Assembly: GCA_029289015.1 (NCBI GenBank)
Contig: JARFUL010000317.1
Span: 1-8,443, forward strand
Direction: 5' to 3'
From: Syntrophobacteria bacterium
GTDB lineage: Bacteria; Desulfobacterota; Syntrophobacteria; JARFUL01
DNA: 8,443 nucleotides
The notes beneath the pieces are model-generated. The model did no database searches. It saw only the letters and a program-made list of their open reading frames with translations, and was not told the DNA's origin. Shown here in pieces: positions 1 through 6,506 of this stretch. A program made the position numbers and the translations under genes. Each line of letters starts with the position of its first letter. Within the stretch, counting starts at the first letter, position 1.

Positions 1-213
1 CTCACCCTCCCGGGCCATCTCCTCGGCCTTGACCTCTGCCTTGTTCCCCAGCCGGGTGAAGGACTGGCGCTCCAGGTTGCGCCACTCGAAGTCGTCCCCG
101 TCTATGAGGTAGAGCCGGCTCTTTTGCCCCGAGTAGGTGAGGAAGCGGCAAAGATGGGGCAGGAGCGCGCAACCCACGCCCCCCATGCCTATTATCTTTA
201 TCTGCTGCTCCAC
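1..213 (-). CDS. ThiF/MoeB/E1-like adenylyltransferase, N-terminal part (runs off the window edge)
   Basis: The first 71 residues of a ThiF/HesA/MoeB (E1-like) protein are visible. These enzymes use ATP to adenylate the C-terminus of a ubiquitin-like protein, sulfur carrier or peptide. The sequence shows the Rossmann nucleotide-binding loop GMGGVG (residues 9-14), then LYLIDGDDFEWRNLERQ (about 34-50), which matches the family pattern of an acidic strand end followed by xxNLxRQ that contacts ATP. A conserved-looking NKAEVKAEEMA helix follows (58-68). I chose the GTG at 213-211 because GAGGGA lies just upstream and the Rossmann strand starts within ten residues, as is usual. The catalytic Cys and any zinc-binding Cys pairs lie beyond the edge, so the subfamily (ThiF, MoeB, Ubl-conjugation E1 or peptide-modifying MccB type) cannot be decided. 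It begins 36 bases after the Rieske-like gene, probably in one operon. Confidence 0.87.
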   Translation of the reverse strand, partial: MEQQIKIIGMGGVGCALLPHLCRFLTYSGQKSRLYLIDGDDFEWRNLERQSFTRLGNKAEVKAEEMAREGE

Positions 214-249
214 TTGGTCCCTCTTTCGCGCGGATGCCGGCGCGCGGGG

Positions 250-507
250 TCATTCGGATAAGAATATACTCAGCGTGCTCCCTTGCTCCACAGCCCTCAA
301 GGGCCGGATGTTGCCCTCCCTATCCCTCAGCACAAGCGCCCGAACCGGAAGCCCCGGGGCCTCGATCCTCATGGCTCCGTGCTCCCTCGAAAGCTCCGGC
401 GCGCGGCTGAGATCCACCTCGATCTTCCTCCCTAGAAACCTCCAGCAGCCGTAGTCCCGCGGGGTGGCCGTCTTTGAGATGCCGAAGAGTCTGCTGAAAA
501 AGCCCAC
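250..507 (-). CDS. Small Rieske-like protein lacking iron-sulfur ligands
   Basis: This is an 85-residue protein starting at a GTG (507-505) with GAGGTGG upstream. From memory, its N-terminal two thirds (GCWRFLGRKIEVDLSRAPEL, then GAMRIEAPGLPVRALVLRD) resemble the opening strands of small bacterial Rieske [2Fe-2S] proteins. Where the first CxH cluster motif is expected after PLRAV, the sequence reads EQGSTLSIFLSE and stops. Neither cluster motif is present, so it should not bind a Rieske centre. The stop is 36 bases from the ThiF-like start, leaving no room for the missing half. It is either a decayed or truncated Rieske protein, or a small beta-rich protein with another job. One alternative is a beta-grasp (ubiquitin/ThiS-like) partner of the adjacent E1-like enzyme: the ending VEQGSTLSIF recalls the last strand of ThiS/MoaD, but the usual terminal Gly-Gly is absent. 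The CDS is fairly secure; the family is tentative. Confidence 0.6.
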   Translation of the reverse strand: MGFFSRLFGISKTATPRDYGCWRFLGRKIEVDLSRAPELSREHGAMRIEAPGLPVRALVLRDREGNIRPLRAVEQGSTLSIFLSE

Positions 508-561
508 CTGCCACCTCGCTCTAAATTATCCAGAACTTAGCGATTCACTGGCACGCGCTAA

Positions 562-636
562 TCACGCGCCGAACTCAATGGGCCTCGGCAGGGGCTTCAC
601 CTTGCTTGAGTAGTAATACTCAACCTTCTCGTACAC
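562..636 (-). CDS. Possible 24-residue peptide, first ORF of the ThiF operon
   Basis: A short ORF begins at GTG (636-634), nine bases after the strong Shine-Dalgarno AAGGAGG (652-646), and ends at TGA (564-562). The peptide starts MYEKVEYYYSS and ends PLPRPIEFGA: tyrosine-rich at the front, proline-rich at the back, with no cysteine. It lies about 50 bases downstream of a good sigma-70-like promoter and 54 bases before the Rieske-like gene. I do not recognise it. It could be a translated leader, a remnant of a longer gene (the frame stays open a further 13 codons upstream to a TAG), or a peptide substrate for the ThiF-like enzyme, as MccA is for MccB. Only the ribosome-binding site, promoter and position support it. 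Confidence 0.4.
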   Translation of the reverse strand: MYEKVEYYYSSKVKPLPRPIEFGA

Positions 637-691
637 CTTGGGGTTCCTCCTTACCAGAATGCGGGGAAACGCCGTCTAATTAGTAGGAGAT

Positions 692-721
692 ATTGTAGGC
701 CATTAGCCGGGGGATTATCAA
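692..721 (-). promoter_or_regulatory. Sigma-70-like promoter for the leftward peptide/Rieske-like/ThiF operon
   Basis: On the minus strand a -35 box TTGATA (721-716) and a -10 box TACAAT (697-692) are separated by 18 bases. Each differs from consensus by one base. The predicted transcript starts near 685, about 33 bases ahead of the Shine-Dalgarno of the 24-residue ORF. The rest of the divergent spacer up to the kinase start at 872 holds a GC-rich hairpin (756-775) and a pyrimidine-rich stretch. I see no clear consensus promoter for the kinase there, only a weak TAAAAT at 834-839. Confidence 0.6.
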
Positions 722-755
722 CTCCCTTTTGAGCGCGCCCTGCCTCCCGCGGCCC

Positions 756-775
756 GGTCCGGGTAACCCCGGACC
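756..775. other. Perfect 8-bp GC-rich inverted repeat in the divergent spacer
   Basis: GGTCCGGG and CCCGGACC are separated by the loop TAAC. No T-run follows on either strand, so this is not a standard rho-independent terminator. It lies between the leftward promoter and the kinase start and could be a protein-binding site or an RNA structure in the kinase leader. Function unknown. Confidence 0.4.
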
Positions 776-871
776 CCCAAGGCTCCCCCGCGCGGCAAAA
801 CGGGCCTTCCTTTCTTTTTCAATTCTTTTGGGCTAAAATAGGGCGCGCCTGACGGGTGCCGGGGGCAGAGC

Positions 872-2308
872 ATGGAAAAATACAGAAGACCTTTGGAAAA
901 GAGGAAGCCGTTCAAGCTGGTCAAGTACTTCTCGCTCACCAGCATGGTGGTGATCCTTCTCTCCGCGTTTTTGCTCTCCGCGATCATCTCCCAGCGGGCC
1001 AACAAGGAGCTGCTCAACAGGTCAAAGGCCTACAGCCAGGTGGTGGCGAAAAACCTGAACCACCAGGTGTTGCTCAATTTCTACATCCCCACCCTGGTTT
1101 GTTACATCAGGTACAACATCAGGGAGAGCAATGCGCTCGCGTCCAAGAGCCAGTACGAGAGGCTCGACAGGGTGGTGCGCAACGCCCTGCACTCCTTCAA
1201 CATCGAAAGGGTGGTGATCTACAAGAAGGACCGCGACGAGGTCACCTACTCCACGGAACGCGAGCTGGTGCACCGGGAAGGCATCGGCGGCCACGACTAC
1301 GAGCGGGCCAAGCACGGGGAGGTCTTCTCCCAGGTCATCACCAAGGGAAATCTCTGGACCGAGCTCATAGAAGGGGACGCGTACAGGCACCTCAAGACCT
1401 ACATCCCCATAACCACCCGCAAAGGCCTTCTGGGCGTCTTCGAGCTGACCCAGGACATCTCGGGGGAGTACAGGGCCATCCTCAAGCTCCAGGGGCTCAT
1501 CATCTTCTCCTCCGTGGGGATAATGATGCTCATCTTCGTCACCATGACGCTGGTGGTGCGCCGGGGCGAGAAGATCATCCACAGGCGAGCAGAGATACGA
1601 AGGCAGCTCGAGGCCCAGCTCTACCAGGCGGAGAGGCTGGCGGGCTTGGGAAGGATGGTGGCCTCCGTATCCCACGAGATAAAAAACCCCTTGGGAATAA
1701 TCCGCTCCACCGCGGAGCTTTTGAGCAAGAAGTCCGAGCACCCCCTCGAGGTCCAGCTCTCCGAGGTGATCCTGGAGGAGTCCATCCGGCTCAACCGCAT
1801 TGTGATGGAGTTCCTCGACTTTGCCAGGCCCTCCGAGCCCCGGTACGGGCCCGCGAGCATGGAGGAGGTGATGGAGCGCTGCCTCAGGTTCATCGGGCCG
1901 GAGCTTGAGTCCAAGAACATCGAGCTCATCAGGGACTACTCAAATGAGACCGGCGAGATCCAGATAGACCAGGACCTCATTCACCGCGCGTTGCTCAACC
2001 TGCTGATAAACGCGATCCAGGCCATGCCCCAGGGGGGCACGATCCGGGTGTCGCTCTACATGGCGGACGGCACGGGAAAGCCCCAGCTCACGGTCTCCAT
2101 CGACGACACCGGCCCGGGAATCTCCGAGGAGTCCCTCAAGGAGATCTTCGAGCCCTTCTTCACCACCAAGCAGAAGGGTACGGGGTTGGGCCTGGCCATT
2201 GTGAAGAACATCGTGGAGGCGCACAGGGGGACCATTGAGGTGACGAGCCAGGAGGGCGGCGGGGCCAGGGTGACCCTTACCATCCCCCAGTCCCCGCCCG
2301 AGGATTAA
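872..2308 (+). CDS. Membrane sensor histidine kinase, AtoS/NtrB-like
   Basis: This 478-residue kinase is predicted to autophosphorylate and pass the phosphate to the sigma-54 response regulator encoded 11 bases downstream. Two membrane segments (about 21-40 and 207-229) flank a ~165-residue extracytoplasmic domain whose end (YIPITTRKGLLGVFELTQDIS) looks Cache-like, as in many small-ligand sensors. After the second helix comes a short charged linker. The dimerisation/phosphoacceptor helix carries the H-box SHEIKNP with His268. The catalytic ATPase domain shows the N-box NLLINAIQAM (Asn380), G1 DDTGPGI (411-417), F-box FEPFFTTK (426-433) and G2 GTGLGLAI (436-443), so all catalytic motifs are intact. 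There is no PAS domain between membrane and H-box, so sensing probably occurs outside the membrane. The ATG at 872 directly precedes a basic N-terminus and the first membrane helix; its ribosome-binding site is only G-rich. The ligand cannot be read from sequence. Confidence 0.95.
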   Translation: MEKYRRPLEKRKPFKLVKYFSLTSMVVILLSAFLLSAIISQRANKELLNRSKAYSQVVAKNLNHQVLLNFYIPTLVCYIRYNIRESNALASKSQYERLDRVVRNALHSFNIERVVIYKKDRDEVTYSTERELVHREGIGGHDYERAKHGEVFSQVITKGNLWTELIEGDAYRHLKTYIPITTRKGLLGVFELTQDISGEYRAILKLQGLIIFSSVGIMMLIFVTMTLVVRRGEKIIHRRAEIRRQLEAQLYQAERLAGLGRMVASVSHEIKNPLGIIRSTAELLSKKSEHPLEVQLSEVILEESIRLNRIVMEFLDFARPSEPRYGPASMEEVMERCLRFIGPELESKNIELIRDYSNETGEIQIDQDLIHRALLNLLINAIQAMPQGGTIRVSLYMADGTGKPQLTVSIDDTGPGISEESLKEIFEPFFTTKQKGTGLGLAIVKNIVEAHRGTIEVTSQEGGGARVTLTIPQSPPED

Positions 2309-2319
2309 GAAGGTAGTAG

Positions 2320-3738
<1,419 letters not shown>

Positions 3739-3746
3739 AGGAACCG

Positions 3747-3790
3747 ATGGCGCGATTATGGCGCGATTATGGCGCGATTCGTGCGCGATT
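3747..3790 (+). repeat. Four tandem 11-bp repeats, candidate activator-binding sites
   Basis: Three exact copies of ATGGCGCGATT run head to tail (3747-3779), followed by a diverged fourth, CGTGCGCGATT (3780-3790). The core GCGCGATT recurs with an 11-bp period, about one helical turn, so all copies face the same side of the DNA. The last core ends 104 bases before the -24 element of the first sigma-54-type promoter, a normal distance for an enhancer site. A single GCGCGATT sits 105 bases before the second such promoter. I infer these are upstream activating sites, possibly for the adjacent regulator. Confidence 0.6.
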
Positions 3791-3849
3791 ACCCGGCTGG
3801 AGCAAGACCCGGGCCGGGACGCCAATTGATGGCAATTTCATTTTATCTT

Positions 3850-3857
3850 GTTATTAC
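3850..3857 (+). promoter_or_regulatory. Conserved upstream element GTTATTAC, unit 1
   Basis: GTTATTAC ends exactly 37 bases before TGGCAAGG of the first sigma-54-type promoter. The same octamer occurs exactly 37 bases before the second promoter. It lies in an AT-rich stretch between the GCGCGATT repeats and the promoter, where a DNA-bending protein or second regulator might bind. The role is inferred only from conservation and spacing. Confidence 0.4.
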
Positions 3858-3894
3858 CAGCGTTTATGTGATTTGCAGCCGAATCCTGAAATTC

Positions 3895-3910
3895 TGGCAA
3901 GGACTTTGCA
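3895..3910 (+). promoter_or_regulatory. Sigma-54 (-24/-12) promoter 1
   Basis: TGGCAAGGACTTTGCA places GG (3896-3897) and GC (3908-3909) with exactly ten bases between them, the diagnostic spacing. It matches the TGGCAC-N5-TTGCA consensus closely. The predicted start of transcription is near 3920-3922 (GGG). A paralogous copy is at 4184. No open reading frame with a ribosome-binding site follows; a terminator comes about 40 bases after the start, so the product should be a small RNA. Confidence 0.8.
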
Positions 3911-3920
3911 ACATATAATG

Positions 3921-3996
3921 GGCAATACCCCAAAAAGACATATTTAACCCTTTCCTCCTGACCGACCGGCCACCCCACCGGTCGGTTGCTTTTTTT
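3921..3996 (+). ncRNA. Predicted sigma-54-dependent small RNA 1, C-rich, anti-Shine-Dalgarno type
   Basis: The predicted transcript of about 75 nt runs from the sigma-54-type promoter to a rho-independent terminator. Its unstructured 5' half contains ACCC, an A-run and ACCCTTTCCTCC (3947-3958), which is complementary to purine-rich ribosome-binding sites. The 3' half is the terminator hairpin ending in seven T. A paralogue lies ~290 bases downstream and shares ACCCTTTCCTCC, then one variable base, then GACCGACCG, giving 21 of 22 identical positions. Conservation of promoter, C-rich segment and terminator, with divergence elsewhere, fits a trans-acting regulatory RNA. It is not a family I can name. 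The exact ends are inferred. Confidence 0.65.
3961..3996 (+). terminator. Rho-independent terminator of small RNA 1
   Basis: ACCGACCGG (3961-3969) pairs perfectly with CCGGTCGGT (3978-3986) across an 8-nt loop. It is followed by TGC and seven T residues (3990-3996). It may also stop read-through from the kinase-regulator operon. Confidence 0.85.
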
Positions 3997-4070
3997 GGCG
4001 AGGTTCTGCCTGCCTTCCGCGGCCCCACCGCAGACTCTTTGGCCCTTTTTTCGCCCTGGAAAAGATCTAT

Positions 4071-4078
4071 GCGCGATT
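4071..4078 (+). promoter_or_regulatory. Single GCGCGATT element upstream of sigma-54 promoter 2
   Basis: GCGCGATT ends 105 bases before TGGCAAGG of the second promoter. The last copy of the same octamer in the tandem repeats ends 104 bases before the first. It is the only other plus-strand copy I noticed in this intergenic region. I infer a shared activator site, single here and four-fold upstream of unit 1. Confidence 0.45.
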
Positions 4079-4086
4079 GGATGCAC

Positions 4087-4106
4087 CAGGGGCCAGGCGG
4101 CCCCTG
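4087..4106. other. Perfect 8-bp inverted repeat upstream of sigma-54 promoter 2
   Basis: CAGGGGCC and GGCCCCTG flank the loop AGGC. It sits just after the GCGCGATT element, in the same place as a GC-rich segment with CCCGGC/GCCGGG arms in unit 1. There is no T-run. It may be a structural spacer or binding site; function unknown. Confidence 0.35.
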
Positions 4107-4138
4107 CCCCCGGGGCCAGCGCCGGGGTTAATTATCCA

Positions 4139-4146
4139 GTTATTAC
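4139..4146 (+). promoter_or_regulatory. Conserved upstream element GTTATTAC, unit 2
   Basis: This is the second copy of the octamer, again ending exactly 37 bases before the -24 element and 60 bases after GCGCGATT (59 in unit 1). It supports common ancestry and common control of the two units. Confidence 0.4.
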
Positions 4147-4183
4147 TTCATGATAGGGGAATTTTGCGAAACCTCTGTAAGAA

Positions 4184-4199
4184 TGGCAAGGTCTTTGCG
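4184..4199 (+). promoter_or_regulatory. Sigma-54 (-24/-12) promoter 2
   Basis: TGGCAAGGTCTTTGCG has GG (4185-4186) and GC (4197-4198) exactly ten bases apart. It differs from promoter 1 at two of sixteen positions. Transcription is predicted to start near 4209-4211, about 32 bases before the terminator stem begins. Confidence 0.8.
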
Positions 4200-4209
4200 T
4201 TCTATAGAG

Positions 4210-4276
4210 ACAAGACCCTAAAAAAATACCCTTTCCTCCCGACCGACCGAGGTGAAACCCGGTCGGTTGTCTTTTT
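4210..4276 (+). ncRNA. Predicted sigma-54-dependent small RNA 2, paralogue of small RNA 1
   Basis: The predicted transcript of about 67 nt has the same architecture as its neighbour: a short A-rich 5' end with ACCC, the conserved ACCCTTTCCTCC (4228-4239), then a terminator hairpin sharing GACCGACCG and CGGTCGGTTG. The loop and 5' end differ, while the C-rich segment and stem are retained. This suggests selection on those parts. The two RNAs could act redundantly or additively, as sibling small RNAs often do. The ends are inferred from the promoter spacing and T-run. Confidence 0.65.
4242..4276 (+). terminator. Rho-independent terminator of small RNA 2
   Basis: ACCGACCG (4242-4249) pairs with CGGTCGGT (4260-4267). 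The stem can extend through GGT/ACC with one bulged A. TGTC and five T follow (4272-4276). The stem has nearly the same sequence as the first terminator, with a different loop. Confidence 0.82.
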
Positions 4277-4284
4277 GCGCGCGG

Positions 4285-4366
4285 GGCACAGTGTGCCCTT
4301 TCATATCCTGCCTAACGGCAGCATGGGGAGGCATCGCCTCTTTACTGATTCTGCCTGACGGCAGAA
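4285..4366. repeat. Cluster of four small hairpins, including two CTGCC-TRAC-GGCAG copies
   Basis: Between the second small RNA and the liv terminator lie four short inverted repeats: GGCAC/GTGCC (4285-4297), CTGCC-TAAC-GGCAG (4308-4321), GAGGC-ATC-GCCTC (4328-4340) and TTCTGCC-TGAC-GGCAGAA (4349-4366). The second and fourth share arms and loop pattern and look like copies of a small dispersed palindrome (REP-like). None has a T-run. No coding sequence is evident here. Confidence 0.45.
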
Positions 4367-4396
4367 TAAGGAGATTGATTCATCCTCGGGAGGGGT

Positions 4397-4423
4397 AAAA
4401 ATGGAGCGCAGGGCTTCAGCGCT
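4397..4423 (-). terminator. Probable weak terminator of the liv operon
   Basis: On the minus strand, just after the livF stop, AGCGC (4423-4419) pairs with GCGCT (4409-4405) across a 9-nt loop. After CCA comes a run of five T (4401-4397). The stem is short, so the call is moderate, but the position is right for ending the leftward operon. Confidence 0.5.
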
Positions 4424-4441
4424 GCTGGCTGGCAACATATA

Positions 4442-5239
4442 TCAGGTGAGCCAGCGCTTCCTTCTCTTGTAGTGCTTCACGTCCCGGTAGGAGCGCCTTT
4501 TGCCCACGTCGGTGAGCCCCAGGTAGAACCTTTTTACGTCCTCGTTGTCCTTCAGCCTGGCCACCGTGTCGTCGAGCACCACCCTGCCGTTCTCCATTAT
4601 GTAGCCGTAGTGCGCTATGGAGAGCGCGAGCCTCGCGTTCTGCTCCACCAGCAGGATGGTGGTGGACTGCTCAGAGTTTATCTTCTCTATTATGTTGAAT
4701 ATCTCCCCCACGAGAAGGGGGCTCAGCCCCAGGGACGGCTCGTCCAGGAGCATGAGCTTCGGCTGGGCCATGAGCGCCCGGCCTATGACCAGCATCTGCT
4801 GCTCACCGCCGCTGAGGTTGCCCGCGAGCGCGTCCCTTCTCTCCCTGAGCCTGGGGAAGTAGCCGAAGACCACCTCCTCGATCTCTCTTATCTCTCTGCG
4901 GTACTTCCGGGTGTGCCCCGCGGCTATGAGGTTCTCCTCCACGGAGAGCTTCTCAAAGACCCGCCTTCCCTCCATCACCTGGAATATGCCCCTCTCCACG
5001 ATCTCCTCGGGGTCGAGGCCGTTTATCTTTTCGCCCATAAAGGTGATGGTGCCGTCGGTGACCTCGCCCTCCTCGGTCTTCAGGATCCCGGAGATGGCCT
5101 TGAGCACCGTGGTCTTGCCCGCGCCGTTCGCGCCCAGAAGCGCGACGATCTGGCCCTCCTTCACCCCGAGGCTCAGCCCCTTGAGCACGAGGATCACGTC
5201 GTCGTAGATAACCTCGATGTTGTTCACGGACAGGAGCAA
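4442..5239 (-). CDS. livF: Branched-chain amino-acid-type ABC transporter ATPase (LivF)
   Basis: This 265-residue ATP-binding subunit powers import through LivH/LivM-type permeases at the inner membrane. It has Walker A GANGAGKT (36-43), Q-loop Gln87, signature LSGGEQ (142-147), Walker B LMLLDEP (162-168) and LLVEQN (196-201), which is typical of LivF. A basic tail (about 246-265, ending KHYKRRKRWL) extends beyond the usual ~235-residue LivF. I recall such tails in Desulfobacterota operons associated with acyl- or aryl-CoA ligases, which would point to carboxylic or aromatic acid substrates rather than amino acids; this is an inference. The start is TTG (5239-5237) with GGGGA upstream. It fits the family N-terminus MLLxVNNIEV, and no in-frame ATG is suitably placed. 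It is the last gene of the operon, 70 bases after the binding-protein stop. Confidence 0.93.
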   Translation of the reverse strand: MLLSVNNIEVIYDDVILVLKGLSLGVKEGQIVALLGANGAGKTTVLKAISGILKTEEGEVTDGTITFMGEKINGLDPEEIVERGIFQVMEGRRVFEKLSVEENLIAAGHTRKYRREIREIEEVVFGYFPRLRERRDALAGNLSGGEQQMLVIGRALMAQPKLMLLDEPSLGLSPLLVGEIFNIIEKINSEQSTTILLVEQNARLALSIAHYGYIMENGRVVLDDTVARLKDNEDVKRFYLGLTDVGKRRSYRDVKHYKRRKRWLT

Positions 5240-5261
5240 CTGTCTATCCCCATAAGGTCAA

Positions 5262-5289
5262 GGGCGCCCCGCGAGTTACCAGGGCGCCC
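5262..5289. other. Intercistronic stem-loop between the binding-protein gene and livF
   Basis: Two copies of the self-complementary octamer GGGCGCCC (5262-5269 and 5282-5289) are separated by 12 bases and can form a strong 8-bp stem. No T-run follows in the direction of transcription. The structure may protect the 3' end of the upstream binding-protein message and lower livF expression, as is known for periplasmic-binding-protein operons. This role is inferred. Confidence 0.5.
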
Positions 5290-5309
5290 AGATTGGATTC
5301 GAATCTATA

Positions 5310-6506
5310 CTACCAGCCCAGCCACGCGGCCTTTCTCGGCAGTGACGTGGAGGTCACCTTCACGATCTTGCCCCCCGCGACCTTGTAGATGGAGACCCCC
5401 ATGCTGGGGCGGTGGTCCGTGGGGGTGAAGGTGATGGGCGGAGTGAGCCCGCCGGTGGAGAAGTCCTTCAGGCTCTCCAGCGCGGCCTTGAGTCCCGGGC
5501 CGTTGAGCTGCCCGGCCTTCGCGGCCCTCTTGAGCCCCTCCCACATGACCATCATCGCGGACCAGCCCTGGATGTAGCGCACCGTGTGCACCGCTTTTGG
5601 GGAGTATTTCTTGTTGAGGTCCAGGACGGTCTTCATGCCCGGCACGCTGAGGCCGTAGAAGGTGAAGGGGTTCGTGCTGTAGAACCTCTCGTTCGCCACG
5701 GCGCCGGCCATCTTGAGGATGTTCTCGTCGAAGCCCCACAGGTTGGATATGAACTTCGTCTTGAGCCCCAGCTTGGCCGCGTCCTTGATTATCACGGAGC
5801 AGGACGGGGTGGTGCCGCCCAGCCAGGCCCACTCGGGGTTGAACTTCTTCATGTGGAGAAGCTGGGTGGTCGCGTCGATCGCGCGAAGACCCACGATCTC
5901 ATCGGGGCCCACCCTGATGCCGAGGTCCTTGGCTATGGCCTTGCCCGCGGGTATGGGGGCCTTGCCGTAGGGGTGGTCCGGATAGATGAACACGAACTTA
6001 CTGCACCCCTGGTCCTTGACGAACTTGAGCGCCACGCGGATGGAGTCGGAGTAGGAAGTGCCCACAAAGAAATTATAGGGGGTCTTCTTCGGGTTGGTGA
6101 GCGCGGAGTCGTAGCTTGCCGAGATATAGACGATCTTGTCCTTGGTTATCTGCTCCTTGAGCGCGTTGGTGTCACCCGTGCCCCAGCCCTGGATCGCGAA
6201 GACCTTGTTCACGTCCCGGTACTGCTTGTAGAGGTTCAGCGCCTCGGGGATCTTGTATGCGTAGTCGTTGGCAATGAGCTTTATCTTCCGCCCCTCTACG
6301 CCCCCCGACTCGTTGATGTAGCGCTCCGCGTCCTTGCACGCCTGAGCATAGTCCTTGCCCACCGCGGAGGTGGCCCCGGTGATGTCGAATATGCCGCCCA
6401 CGGTGATGGGCTCCAGCACCTCAGCCTTCTTCTTGGCGCAACCGAACGCAAGCCCCACGGCTAGAGATAGCGCCAGCACCACAATGAGAGCCCGTTTTAA
6501 ACTCAT
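5310..6506 (-). CDS. ABC transporter substrate-binding lipoprotein, Leu/Ile/Val-binding type
   Basis: This 398-residue type I periplasmic binding protein (Peripla_BP_6 family) should capture the substrate outside the membrane and deliver it to LivM and its partner permease. The N-terminus MSLKRALIVVL...LAFGC is a signal peptide with a lipobox-like LAFG-Cys23, suggesting lipid anchoring. The mature start (EPITVGGIFDITGATSAVGK) matches the first strand and binding loop of this family; EGRKIKLIANDYAYKIPEAL and GGTTPSCSVIIKDAAKLGLK are also family-like. I chose the ATG at 6506 over the upstream in-frame start because it directly precedes the signal peptide and has a GGAGGGGGGGAGG ribosome-binding site. 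The 102-base gap after livM may hold a second promoter or attenuator (minus-strand T-rich run near 6542-6549), but I see no consensus. The G-rich leader could pair with the C-rich small RNAs. Confidence 0.93.
   Translation of the reverse strand: MSLKRALIVVLALSLAVGLAFGCAKKKAEVLEPITVGGIFDITGATSAVGKDYAQACKDAERYINESGGVEGRKIKLIANDYAYKIPEALNLYKQYRDVNKVFAIQGWGTGDTNALKEQITKDKIVYISASYDSALTNPKKTPYNFFVGTSYSDSIRVALKFVKDQGCSKFVFIYPDHPYGKAPIPAGKAIAKDLGIRVGPDEIVGLRAIDATTQLLHMKKFNPEWAWLGGTTPSCSVIIKDAAKLGLKTKFISNLWGFDENILKMAGAVANERFYSTNPFTFYGLSVPGMKTVLDLNKKYSPKAVHTVRYIQGWSAMMVMWEGLKRAAKAGQLNGPGLKAALESLKDFSTGGLTPPITFTPTDHRPSMGVSIYKVAGGKIVKVTSTSLPRKAAWLGW

Noticed and set aside
551..570. CACGCGC repeated with TAAT between, at an 11-bp period similar to the GCGCGATT repeats
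   Set aside because: Only two copies, a different core, and it overlaps the end of the 24-codon ORF; too little to claim a regulator site.
834..839. TAAAAT as a -10 box for the kinase gene
   Set aside because: No acceptable -35 box lies 16-18 bases upstream, only a pyrimidine run. Noted, but not called as a promoter.
3747..3790. CRISPR-like repeats
   Set aside because: The units are 11 bp, directly adjacent and have no spacers.
3747..3947. A 66-codon open frame on the plus strand starting in the 11-bp repeats
   Set aside because: It has no convincing ribosome-binding site, its first residues come from the tandem repeat, and it runs through the sigma-54-type promoter. The aligned paralogous unit does not preserve the frame.
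4077..4358. A 93-codon open frame on the plus strand
   Set aside because: It crosses an inverted repeat, a sigma-54-type promoter, a terminator and several hairpins, and its composition is not protein-like. It is chance read-through of GC-rich spacer.
4401..4472. A 23-codon ORF on the plus strand with GGGAGGGG before its ATG
   Set aside because: It overlaps the 3' end of livF and the hairpin and A-run explained as the liv terminator. No homology or conservation can be seen.
5294..5310. A tRNA T-arm-like sequence (GGATTCGAATC), possible attachment site
   Set aside because: No acceptor, D or anticodon arms lie nearby, and there is no second copy or integrase. It is a simple palindrome.
5412..6464. 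A long plus-strand open frame (350 codons), with similar ones opposite livM and livF
   Set aside because: These lie antisense to well-recognised genes in GC-rich DNA and have low-complexity Arg/Gly/Val/His-rich translations. They are shadows.
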